Positions 1 through 6,328 of a stretch of 64,000 bases of DNA are shown here, in pieces. Source of the DNA: M55B177 sp034722275 (GTDB lineage Bacteria; Chloroflexota; Dehalococcoidia; GIF9; AB-539-J10); NCBI GenBank assembly GCA_034722275.1, contig JAYENW010000022.1:1-64000 (forward strand), written 5' to 3'. The translations under genes were made by a program, and so were the position numbers. The notes under the pieces are model-generated. The model ran no database searches and was not told where the DNA came from. It saw only the letters and a list, made by a program, of their open reading frames with translations. How positions within the stretch are numbered: position 1 is the first letter of the stretch; every line of letters begins with the position of its first letter.

Positions 1-1
1 A

Positions 2-136
2 TGGCTTATTGAATATAACTTCAACCGCCCGCACCAATCCCTTGCCTATCTTCCTCCCATAGAGTATATTGAAAAGGAACTTGCTAAAATCCATAGTCCA
101 GTGTTACCTATGTGGTCAGCCAGCACAGAGGATTGA
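2..136 (+). CDS. IS transposase, C-terminal fragment (cut by window edge)
   Basis: The reading frame is open from the first bases to a TGA at 134-136 and gives 44 residues. It contains the YNFNRPHQSLAYLPPIEY pattern, which is the conserved tail of DDE integrase-core transposases of the IS3/IS481 kind (rve_3 region after the last catalytic Glu). Only the end is present, so neither the catalytic triad nor the family can be confirmed. I saw no clear terminal inverted repeat just downstream. Its position next to broken small genes fits the edge of a mobile-element scrapyard. Confidence 0.6.
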   Translation, partial: WLIEYNFNRPHQSLAYLPPIEYIEKELAKIHSPVLPMWSASTED

Positions 137-163
137 GAAAGAATTGGTGGCGGTGTAGAATGC

Positions 164-307
164 TTAACACTGGAGGTATCCAGGCCAGGAGTTTTTACAG
201 GAGAATTGGGACATTACCTCCATTCTCATTGCCAGTGTGTTCTGAGACATGTTTCTCTTGGTTATGGCGATTTCGACAGCTTTGCGGTTAACCTTAACTT
301 TCAACAT
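164..307 (-). CDS. Short Xre-like HTH protein, probably truncated remnant
   Basis: A 47-codon frame starts at ATG 307 with a good AAAAGGAG ribosome site about 8 nt upstream. The first 30 residues (KVNRKAVEIAITKRNMSQNT then LAMRMEV) look like helix 1 and helix 2 of a small Cro/C1 regulator. After about residue 31 the sequence stops resembling an HTH: the recognition helix is replaced by a Cys/Trp-rich tail and a stop. It lies between a transposase tail and the DUF2292 relic, so I read it as a regulator gene broken by rearrangement. A short intact peptide is possible but less likely. Confidence 0.4.
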   Translation of the reverse strand: MLKVKVNRKAVEIAITKRNMSQNTLAMRMEVMSQFSCKNSWPGYLQC

Positions 308-361
308 GGCAACGCTCCTTTTCGGTGTGTGCTAAACTACTCACTTTCCTAGCAAAAATAA

Positions 362-392
362 AGGCGCCTCAGGCAATCAGCCCAAAGCGCCT
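362..392. repeat. Inverted repeat AGGCGC/GCGCCT
   Basis: Six-base arms AGGCGC (362-367) and GCGCCT (387-392) are separated by 19 nt, in the gap between the Xre remnant and the DUF2292 relic. No U-tract follows on either strand, so it is a weak terminator candidate. It may equally be a scar or a chance palindrome. Confidence 0.25.
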
Positions 393-421
393 ATCGTTCG
401 TCGATTCGGCTATAAGTTCAG

Positions 422-577
422 TTAATTAAGCTTCACATCTCTCCTTACTGAGATCATCACTGGCTTGCCGTCCTTGACCACGATCTCTATTTTACCCTAG
501 CGGAACTGCTGGCACACCCGCAGAAAATCGGGATGAGACTTGAATAATTCTTCAAGAGCAGCTTCGGCAGTCTGCAT
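422..577 (-). pseudogene. DUF2292-like small protein with in-frame amber stop
   Basis: From ATG 577 the frame reads 26 residues (MQTAEAALEELFKSHPDFLR and so on), hits TAG at 497-499, then continues in the same frame as GKIEIVVKDGKPVMISVRR and a short tail to TAA at 422-424. The second half is the typical DUF2292 core (G-x-I-x-I-x-V-x-D-G-K-x-V). In relatives an aromatic residue usually sits just before that Gly, so a single TAC/TAT to TAG change would explain the stop. Either this is a recent nonsense pseudogene, a sequencing error, or a readthrough site. DUF2292 proteins are about 50-60 aa and of unknown function. Confidence 0.6.
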
Positions 578-642
578 GTAAGTATTATAAGTCTGTCTTC
601 TATGAATTGTCAAGCAATATTTGGGCAATAGCATCAAAAAGT

Positions 643-662
643 GCTTGCAATTTTTAGCAAGC
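643..662. promoter_or_regulatory. Inverted repeat over the xre promoter -35 (possible operator)
   Basis: GCTTGC (643-648) and GCAAGC (657-662) form a dyad with 8 nt between the arms, and it covers the -35 element of the promoter upstream of the Xre gene. Xre repressors commonly bind such dyads over their own promoters. The operator role is inferred from position only. Confidence 0.4.
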
Positions 663-673
663 CATGCTATAAT
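645..673 (+). promoter_or_regulatory. Sigma70-type promoter of xre-irrE
   Basis: TTGCAA (645-650), a 17-nt spacer, and a perfect TATAAT (668-673). It lies about 75 nt upstream of the Xre start codon and is the strongest promoter match in the left accessory region. Confidence 0.6.
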
Positions 674-706
674 AACTCCAAAATGGATCTCTTTAGAGCA
701 AGTCGT

Positions 707-717
707 GAGATAATCTC
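707..717. promoter_or_regulatory. 11-bp palindrome in the xre leader
   Basis: GAGAT-A-ATCTC is a perfect palindrome, about 25 nt downstream of the predicted transcription start and 32 nt before the Xre start codon. It could be a second operator for autoregulation; no experiment or homologue supports this. Confidence 0.3.
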
Positions 718-749
718 GCAAAATTTTATGAAGAAAGGGGGAGAACAGT

Positions 750-1139
750 ATGGAAATTAGCTTTAGCGAGTATCTTAAGAGCCTTCGAAAGAGACAACGA
801 ATGTCTTTGAGAGAGGCAGAGCGGGAGAGCGGTGTCTCCAATGCGTATATAGCTCAAATAGAGCGTGGTGATAGGCCACCCCCCAGCCCGGACATTTTAA
901 GGAAACTGGCGCCAGCTTATAAGGTAACGGTGAGGGAACTTCTTGAAGCAGCTGGGTATCTTGAGGAGCCAGAAACCAAGATGTCGGAGGAGGAAATGGT
1001 GAATCGTGCCTATCGCTATGCTGTAGAGGATCCGGAGTTCAAAATGGGAACACGCCAACCCCCGGAAGGACTCAGCCTTGAGGCAAAAAAGTACATTATC
1101 TCTATCTACGAAAAAGTAATGGAAAGGAAGCTCCTCTGA
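750..1139 (+). CDS. Xre-family HTH transcriptional regulator
   Basis: 129 aa. Residues about 8-66 form a complete HTH_3/Cro-C1 domain (LRKRQRMSLREAERESGV, then the recognition helix SNAYIAQIERG and RPPPSPDILRKLA). The C-terminal half is mostly helical and charged and has no recognised domain. The start ATG at 750 follows a strong AAGGGGGAG site. The stop TGA is one base before the ATG of the IrrE-like gene, so the two are co-transcribed and probably translationally coupled. Xre plus ImmA/IrrE-type pairs control mobile elements and stress responses, with the protease-like partner relieving repression. Here the pair sits beside a serine recombinase, so control of the element is a reasonable inference. 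Confidence 0.85.
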   Translation: MEISFSEYLKSLRKRQRMSLREAERESGVSNAYIAQIERGDRPPPSPDILRKLAPAYKVTVRELLEAAGYLEEPETKMSEEEMVNRAYRYAVEDPEFKMGTRQPPEGLSLEAKKYIISIYEKVMERKLL

Positions 1140-1140
1140 G

Positions 1141-2145
1141 ATGGCGCGGTCCTTTGAAGATTTCTGTGCCTCAATGCTTCGAGTCTATGGCAGGCCCGAG
1201 GCGATCGCCTATGACATTGCTGTCCTAGCTCAGCACTTCGTGGAATATTTCGGCCTGTCATCCTATCCCAACCTGTTGGAGCTTAAGCTGGTCCTTGATC
1301 TTCACCACCAGATAGTTTCTATCCAGCCAGGTTGCCTGGGAGGCCTAGCTGCATGCCATTACCTAGACAGAAGTGATAAGCTGAATATAGAATATGAAGG
1401 GACTGATTGGCTGGGCAGGAACGAATTTTCCATAGTGCACGAGTGCTACGAGGCAATACAGGAAACCTTTGAGGTAATGACCACTGGATATAAGGCGTAT
1501 CGAGATCCTACTAACTTATGTATGAAGCCCTATGCGGACAGGTTTGCAGCAGCAGTGTTGATGCAACCTGAAGTGTTTATCCCCGCTGTCATAGAGACGG
1601 GACTGGATGTGTGTTCCTTGCGAAGATACTTTTACAACCGCTCCTACGCTTCGGTGGCTATACGCATTAAGGAATTGTTCAAGCCACCTGTTGTCGATGA
1701 TGGCATTGATTTCTTAATAGCTATCTATGACCGTGAGAGTGAGAGTGAGCCGCAAGATTGGGACTTCAACTGCAACTCCAGTGATTTCCACGCTGGTTGT
1801 GTGGTTAAGACTTCGGGAATAAGACTGAGCAGAAGTAAAAGGCGCGTCAACCTCAAGGCTTACCTTCTTCCTCGTCGATTATTCCCGGTAAGAGGTGAAA
1901 AGCCAGCACCGGGATTTATCGTCGACGAGATCATCCAGTGTAAGAAGCCCGTATACTTTGAAAATGCGATGTTCGATCTGCTCGGCGCCAACGAGATGAC
2001 GCTTCTTGCACGCCCTGTCTATTGGTATGGCAGGTTGGCCAAGGTCGTGGTCATCGCGGTGCGCCGAAAGGATTCCGGCTTGCTGCAAAAGCAGCTGGAA
2101 GGGCTGTCCCAGTTAGATATAAGGCCGTTAGTATATATAAGCTGA
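1141..2145 (+). CDS. ImmA/IrrE-like protein with altered zinc motif
   Basis: 334 aa. The middle of the protein resembles the ImmA/IrrE (DUF955) peptidase fold: FSIVHECYEAI at residues 97-106, followed by YADRFAAAVLMQPEVF from residue 131, which matches the helix with the third metal ligand. The expected HExxH is HECYE here, so the second zinc His is Glu. The protein may use a different ligand set or may have lost protease activity. A C-terminal region of about 150 residues, from roughly residue 190, is not recognised. It follows the Xre gene with a one-base gap. The family assignment is by motif and context. A catalytically dead sensor that binds the Xre protein is an alternative. Confidence 0.6.
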   Translation: MARSFEDFCASMLRVYGRPEAIAYDIAVLAQHFVEYFGLSSYPNLLELKLVLDLHHQIVSIQPGCLGGLAACHYLDRSDKLNIEYEGTDWLGRNEFSIVHECYEAIQETFEVMTTGYKAYRDPTNLCMKPYADRFAAAVLMQPEVFIPAVIETGLDVCSLRRYFYNRSYASVAIRIKELFKPPVVDDGIDFLIAIYDRESESEPQDWDFNCNSSDFHAGCVVKTSGIRLSRSKRRVNLKAYLLPRRLFPVRGEKPAPGFIVDEIIQCKKPVYFENAMFDLLGANEMTLLARPVYWYGRLAKVVVIAVRRKDSGLLQKQLEGLSQLDIRPLVYIS

Positions 2146-2252
2146 GAGACACTTTTATGCTATGGTTAAGGATAAATATGTGGAGACTCTATGCCTCGCC
2201 GAGTAGAAGAGTGCTCTATGAACAAAAATATTAGTGCTGAAAGGAGTAATAA

Positions 2253-2321
2253 ATGACAAGAGAAGAAAACAAACCGTTAGTCAGAAACCTGTCTTATCTT
2301 TTCATAGGAGGAGACGTTTAA
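2253..2321 (+). CDS. 22-aa leader peptide upstream of recombinase
   Basis: ATG 2253 has an AAGGAG site 7 nt upstream. The frame encodes 22 residues (MTREENKPLVRNLSYLFIGG, then DV) and ends in TAA directly abutting the recombinase ATG (TAAATG). The recombinase ribosome site AGGAGGAG (2306-2313) lies inside this small frame. The arrangement suggests translational coupling between the leader and the recombinase. No homology is recognised; the support is the ribosome site and the exact abutment. Confidence 0.45.
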   Translation: MTREENKPLVRNLSYLFIGGDV

Positions 2322-3923
2322 ATGAAAGTAGCCGTTTATGCTAGAGTGTCATCAGAAAAACAGGATGTTGACCTCTCTATTTCAGCGCAACTTAAGGCTC
2401 TTAAGGAGTATGCTGCTCGAAATGGCTATTACGTGGCCAGGGAATTTGTCGATGAGGCTGAAAGCGGCCGAACGGCGGCCCGCCTTGCCTTCCGAAAGAT
2501 GGTATCTATGGCACGTCGGCCGCAAAAGCCTTTTGATATGATACTAGTGTGGAAGTATTCCCGCTTTGCTCGTAGCCGTGAAGATTCCATAGTCTACAAG
2601 ACCATGCTGAGGAAAAACGGTGTTCAAGTCATCTCTATTACCGAGCCATTTGAGGATACACCTACAGGCAGGCTTCTTGAGGCTATGATCGAGAGCCTGG
2701 ATGAATTTTACTCGGCCAATCTGGGTGAAGAGGTCACCAGAGGCATGAGGGAAAGCGCCTCCCGTGGCTTTTACCTCTCCAGCAATGCTCCTTATGGCTA
2801 CTGTAAGATAAAAGTAAAAGATGGCGATAAAAAGCGCCCCAGACTTGAGCCTGAGCCAAATCAGGCAAGAGTGGTAGGCACCATGTTTAGCGGAGTACTC
2901 CAGGGCAAGGGGCTAAAGGAAATCGTAAAGGAACTGAACCACAGTGGGATTGCCGGACCAAGAAGAAAGAGCTGGGGGAAGACTACGATACACAAGATTC
3001 TTACCAATGAGGCGTACGCCGGTACCCTGATCTGGGGGCGAACCAGCAAGCGGAACCTGAAGCCGGTTCGAGTGGAAAATGCCTGGCCAGCCATTATAGA
3101 CAGGGGAACTTTTGATAAGGTCCAAACTCAACTCAAGGATCGGGCACCAGCTCAGTTTAATCCGCGCCGGGCAGCTAGCCGCTATCTGTTAAGTGGCCTT
3201 GCCAGATGTGGCTATTGTGGTAAGGCTCTCATCGGACAGGAAGCTAAAGGGGGCCAATTTAATTACTACGTGTGTGGCACCCTGCTCAAGAAAGGGGCTG
3301 GCTCCTGCCAGGCTCGCTACCTCAATAGTCAGAAATTCGAGGCATTGGTAATAAACAAGATAAAAGAGCATCTCCTGACTGAGGAGAATTTGAGAGAGCT
3401 GGTTCCTCTAGTTAATGAGGAGATGGATAGCACCGCTGGTGATTATGGCGACGAGCATGGCATCATCTCAGATGAGATTGCTAACATAAACCACCGCTTG
3501 GAGAGATTATACGATGCCCTGGAGACAGGGAAGTTAAAGCTTGAGGATCTGGCGCCTCGAATCCAGCAATTGAGACATCGTCAAGAGCAACTGCAGGCTA
3601 GAAAGTGGGAACTAGAGGCGCTCTTGTCAGACAGGCGAGTTGAGCTAGCTAGTTTGGAAACCGTAACACGCTATGTTGATGACTTGCGCAACTTGCTTAA
3701 TGAGAGCTCGTTGACAGAAAGGAAATCGTTTATCAGGAGCTTCGTTAAGGAAGTAAAGGTGACAGGTGACGAAGTATTGCTGACATATACTATGCCACTC
3801 CACCCGAAGGTATATCCCAGGAGCGGGTGGGAGTTCTTTCTTCTGTCCCTTATGGTGGGCCATTGTGGACTCGAACCACAGACCCCAGTCTTATCAGGAC
3901 TGTGCTCTAACCAACTGAGCTAA
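2322..3923 (+). CDS. Large serine recombinase (site-specific integrase)
   Basis: 533 aa. The N-terminal resolvase domain (residues 1 to about 150) has YARVSSEKQ with the catalytic Ser10 and nearby Arg8, plus the YSRFARS region. A Recombinase domain follows (about 165-270, with GPRRKSWGKTTIHKILTNEA). Next are a zinc ribbon (CGYCGKAL to YYVCGTLLKKGAGSCQARY, about 295-345) and a coiled-coil arm (about 385-450). This is the architecture of phage- and ICE-type large serine integrases. The last 23 or so codons are read antisense through tRNA-Ile, and the stop lies inside the tRNA, which marks the integration junction. The element it mobilises should extend to lower coordinates. The ATG has the ribosome site AGGAGGAG. 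Confidence 0.92.
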   Translation: MKVAVYARVSSEKQDVDLSISAQLKALKEYAARNGYYVAREFVDEAESGRTAARLAFRKMVSMARRPQKPFDMILVWKYSRFARSREDSIVYKTMLRKNGVQVISITEPFEDTPTGRLLEAMIESLDEFYSANLGEEVTRGMRESASRGFYLSSNAPYGYCKIKVKDGDKKRPRLEPEPNQARVVGTMFSGVLQGKGLKEIVKELNHSGIAGPRRKSWGKTTIHKILTNEAYAGTLIWGRTSKRNLKPVRVENAWPAIIDRGTFDKVQTQLKDRAPAQFNPRRAASRYLLSGLARCGYCGKALIGQEAKGGQFNYYVCGTLLKKGAGSCQARYLNSQKFEALVINKIKEHLLTEENLRELVPLVNEEMDSTAGDYGDEHGIISDEIANINHRLERLYDALETGKLKLEDLAPRIQQLRHRQEQLQARKWELEALLSDRRVELASLETVTRYVDDLRNLLNESSLTERKSFIRSFVKEVKVTGDEVLLTYTMPLHPKVYPRSGWEFFLLSLMVGHCGLEPQTPVLSGLCSNQLS

Positions 3924-3929
3924 TGGCCC
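3853..3929 (-). tRNA. tRNA-Ile (GAT)
   Basis: The minus strand folds as a full cloverleaf: acceptor GGGCCAT/ATGGCCC, D-arm GCTC/GAGC, anticodon arm CAGTC-CTGATAA-GACTG (anticodon GAT) and T-arm TGTGG-TTCGAGT-CCACA. Discriminator A and an encoded CCA follow (3853-3855 on the plus strand). The serine recombinase frame overlaps it from the 3' side, so this gene is the likely attachment site. It lies downstream of recX on the same strand. Confidence 0.95.
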
Positions 3930-3967
3930 CTAAATACGCTATCCCGATTTCCTCAGGCTGAGCTTAT

Positions 3968-3997
3968 ATTTTAAGGGAAAGGCGGGTAATTTCTCAA
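3968..3997 (-). promoter_or_regulatory. Possible promoter of tRNA-Ile
   Basis: On the minus strand TTGAGA (3992-3997, overlapping the end of recX), an 18-nt spacer and TAAAAT (3968-3973) lie about 40 nt before the tRNA. Readthrough from recA-recX is an alternative. Confidence 0.35.
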
Positions 3998-4470
3998 GTT
4001 TTGCTCTTATTCTCCTGCCACAAACGCACTGCTGTCTGGCGGATAACTTCGTAGCTGAAACCACGATAGGCGAGATAACTGGATAATCGTCGACGAAATT
4101 CGGGATAATCCAGGTGAGTCAACAGGTGCAGACGGCGGCAAGCCAGTCTGTAGGCGCTGTCCTCGTCATTTACATTTTCAATGATGCGTTCAATAATTTC
4201 CCGGGCTACTTTCTTATCTTTCAATTCCTGCGCTATCAGTCTCTTGCTTCTGGGTTGGGATGATAGGCGGCTATCCCGCCAGGATTCGGCAAAGGCAAGG
4301 TCATCAATCAATTCTTGCTCTTTAAGGTTGCTGATTGTCTTATCCACAACTTCATCATCGAAGCTGCGTCGGCAGAGATATTTCCTCAACTCGGCCTCAC
4401 TACGCGCACGGTAGCTGAGATAGCGGTAGGCACTATCGAGGCAGCGTTGCAGTGTGCTGTCATCTAACAA
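3994..4470 (-). CDS. recX: RecX, regulator of RecA
   Basis: 158 aa, within the family range. RecX binds RecA filaments and limits their extension. Three helical RecX repeats are visible: YRYLSYRARSEAELRKYL near the N-terminus, IDDLAFAESWRDSRL in the middle, and DYPEFRRRLSSYLAYRGFSY near the end. It starts at TTG 4470, 15 nt after the recA stop on the same strand, the usual recA-recX operon. The start codon is uncertain because the ribosome site is weak. Confidence 0.85.
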   Translation of the reverse strand: MLDDSTLQRCLDSAYRYLSYRARSEAELRKYLCRRSFDDEVVDKTISNLKEQELIDDLAFAESWRDSRLSSQPRSKRLIAQELKDKKVAREIIERIIENVNDEDSAYRLACRRLHLLTHLDYPEFRRRLSSYLAYRGFSYEVIRQTAVRLWQENKSKT

Positions 4471-4485
4471 TTTTCTGGCTCAGCT

Positions 4486-5520
4486 TCATTCGGTGGGAGC
4501 AAGCGTCTCTGCATTTCTCAAAGAGACATTTGCGGTGGGTGTTGCAGCTCGTATTTGCTGCTCTATCTGCGTTGCAAGTTCGGGATGTTGTTTGAAATAC
4601 TCCTTGGCGCTTTCTCTGCCCTGTCCCAATTTTGTTTCACCATAAGTAAAGAAAGCTCCACTCTTCTTTAGCACTCCCGTTGTCACTCCCAGATCAACCA
4701 GGTCTCCCTCTTTGCTTATGCCGTGGTTAAACATGAGGTCGAATATAGTGCTGCGAAAAGGAGGCGCCATTTTATTCTTGACTATTTTAGCTCTTACTCT
4801 GTTGCCTATTATCTCCGAGCCTTGTTTAATGGAATCGACTCTTCTTAAATCTATGCGCACTGAACTGTAGAATTTGAGCGCTCGGCCTCCCGGGGTTACT
4901 TCAGGGTTGCCGAAAATAATGCCCACTTTCTCTCGCAGTTGGTTAATGAAAATCACTGATGTCTTGGAGTGGCCTATAGCGGCTGTCAGTTTCCTCAAAG
5001 CCTGGGACATCAATCTTGCCTGCAAGCCCACATGAGTGTCACCCATATCACCTTCTATTTCTGCCTTGGGCACTAGTGCAGCTACACTATCAATCACTAT
5101 CACATCTACGCCACCGCTCCTCACCAGAGTCTCGGTGATTTCCAGCGCCTGTTCGCCGAAATCGGGCTGTGAAATAAGCAGGTCATCCACTTTGACGCCG
5201 CAGTTGGCAGCGTAGACTGGGTCGAGAGCATGCTCGGCATCAATGTAAGCCACAATGGCGCCGAGCTTTTGAGCCTCAGCGATTATATGCTGGGCGAGTG
5301 TGGTTTTCCCTGAAGCCTCAGAACCAAAGATCTCGGTAACCCGTCCTCGAGGTATGCCACCTATGCCCAGAGCCAGATCTAATCCCAGCGACCCGGTGGG
5401 GATGACATCTTCAGATGTATTGGCTGAGATCTGACCCAGCCTCATAATGGAACCTTTGCCAAAGTGTTTTTCCACCTGTTCGACAGCCAGCTCTACTGCC
5501 TTTTCTTTCTCTGTTGCCAT
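4486..5520 (-). CDS. recA: RecA recombinase
   Basis: 344 aa, normal length. RecA is the ATP-dependent strand-exchange protein of homologous recombination and the SOS co-protease. Visible motifs are the Walker A GSEASGKTT near residue 66, the Walker B region VDVIVIDSVAALVP, loop L1 around EIEGDMGDTHVGLQARLMSQ, the FINQLREK motif and the L2-flanking GGRALKFYSSVR. The start ATG has no Shine-Dalgarno sequence, and a promoter sits directly upstream (5528-5556), which suggests a leaderless mRNA. No LexA-type dyad was seen. recX follows. Confidence 0.97.
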   Translation of the reverse strand: MATEKEKAVELAVEQVEKHFGKGSIMRLGQISANTSEDVIPTGSLGLDLALGIGGIPRGRVTEIFGSEASGKTTLAQHIIAEAQKLGAIVAYIDAEHALDPVYAANCGVKVDDLLISQPDFGEQALEITETLVRSGGVDVIVIDSVAALVPKAEIEGDMGDTHVGLQARLMSQALRKLTAAIGHSKTSVIFINQLREKVGIIFGNPEVTPGGRALKFYSSVRIDLRRVDSIKQGSEIIGNRVRAKIVKNKMAPPFRSTIFDLMFNHGISKEGDLVDLGVTTGVLKKSGAFFTYGETKLGQGRESAKEYFKQHPELATQIEQQIRAATPTANVSLRNAETLAPTE

Positions 5521-5527
5521 TTTTGAT

Positions 5528-5556
5528 ATCTTAGCTTACTGACCTTATTAATGCAA
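5528..5556 (-). promoter_or_regulatory. recA promoter, placing the start at the AUG
   Basis: On the minus strand TTGCAT (5551-5556), exactly 17 nt, then TAAGAT (5528-5533). The expected transcription start, about 7 nt after the -10, is at 5521, one base before the recA ATG at 5520. There is no ribosome site, which fits a leaderless transcript. Confidence 0.45.
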
Positions 5557-5580
5557 TAAAATTTTGATATAAAGATGTAT

Positions 5581-6264
5581 TTATGCTCTATTCTGCCTGC
5601 GCCTCTGCTGCATGAAAGGAATTAGCCAGGCCATGCCGCCAAGAAGTAGAGCCTCGACAACCAGGGTTATGCCGCCTGCTATGGCAACATCTTGCCAGAA
5701 GGGAGGGGGAAATAGCATTATTAGGTAATCCTTGCTCGGGTCAAGTATCCATGGTGATTGTGAGGGGTCACCAAAAGCAAGATAATGGAAGCCGATAAAT
5801 AACTGCTGGAAACCAATGAAAGATACAATACCCACTATTGCTATGAAAGCTAAGGTGAGAGCGCTTCCCCATCTTACTCCTGCGGCCAAATCCTGCCACT
5901 TGTTTTTTCTCCACAAGAGAAAGAGCAAAGCATAGATAATGATATAGGCCAGGCTTGCTATCTGGATGAGATAATCAATTTGAAATAGCCTTTTTACGTC
6001 CTGCAGGTGGTCAACCTCATAATCATGGAATAACTCAAAAATCTGAGGTGTCTCCACCCTGGAATTGAAATAGTCAATGAGTTTATCGGCGGTCTCTTTT
6101 AACTGCGCCTCATTCAGCCCGGTAACCTGGCTCACCTGATATTTATGGAAGCCATACTGGTAAAGCTGTGTACTGCTCACCCCCGCACGCACAGTAGTGG
6201 TAAGAAGCAGAATGGGAATGCAAATTATAAATAGCCAGCGAGTAATAGTTTTAATGATTTTCAA
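5581..6264 (-). CDS. DUF1461 / TIGR01906 family membrane protein
   Basis: 227 aa. It has an N-terminal membrane segment (about 8-27), a long extracytoplasmic loop, and three further membrane segments (about 100-120, 133-157 and 190-217). The loop carries the family-like stretch LYQYGFHKYQVSQVTGLNEA. The C-terminus is basic (MQQRRRQNR). Function is unknown; members are widespread in Gram-positives and Chloroflexota. It starts at TTG 6264 with GAGGA 7 nt upstream. It lies upstream of recA with a 60-nt gap and is divergent from dnaE. Confidence 0.7.
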   Translation of the reverse strand: MKIIKTITRWLFIICIPILLLTTTVRAGVSSTQLYQYGFHKYQVSQVTGLNEAQLKETADKLIDYFNSRVETPQIFELFHDYEVDHLQDVKRLFQIDYLIQIASLAYIIIYALLFLLWRKNKWQDLAAGVRWGSALTLAFIAIVGIVSFIGFQQLFIGFHYLAFGDPSQSPWILDPSKDYLIMLFPPPFWQDVAIAGGITLVVEALLLGGMAWLIPFMQQRRRQNRA

Positions 6265-6315
6265 ATTTTAATCCTCAGTTCCCTTTGGCTGCCAGGAAGT
6301 GGTGATGGAAACCCA

Positions 6316-6324
6316 TGTTATAAT
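6316..6324 (+). promoter_or_regulatory. Extended -10 promoter of dnaE
   Basis: TGTTATAAT contains a perfect TATAAT (6319-6324) with an upstream TG. No good -35 is seen. The -10 ends 4 nt before the dnaE ATG (6329), so transcription would begin at or next to the start codon. Confidence 0.45.
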
Positions 6325-6328
6325 TTAA

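Noticed and set aside
5521..5580. LexA/SOS box upstream of recA
   Set aside because: No GAAC-N4-GTTC or CTG-N10-CAG type dyad is present.
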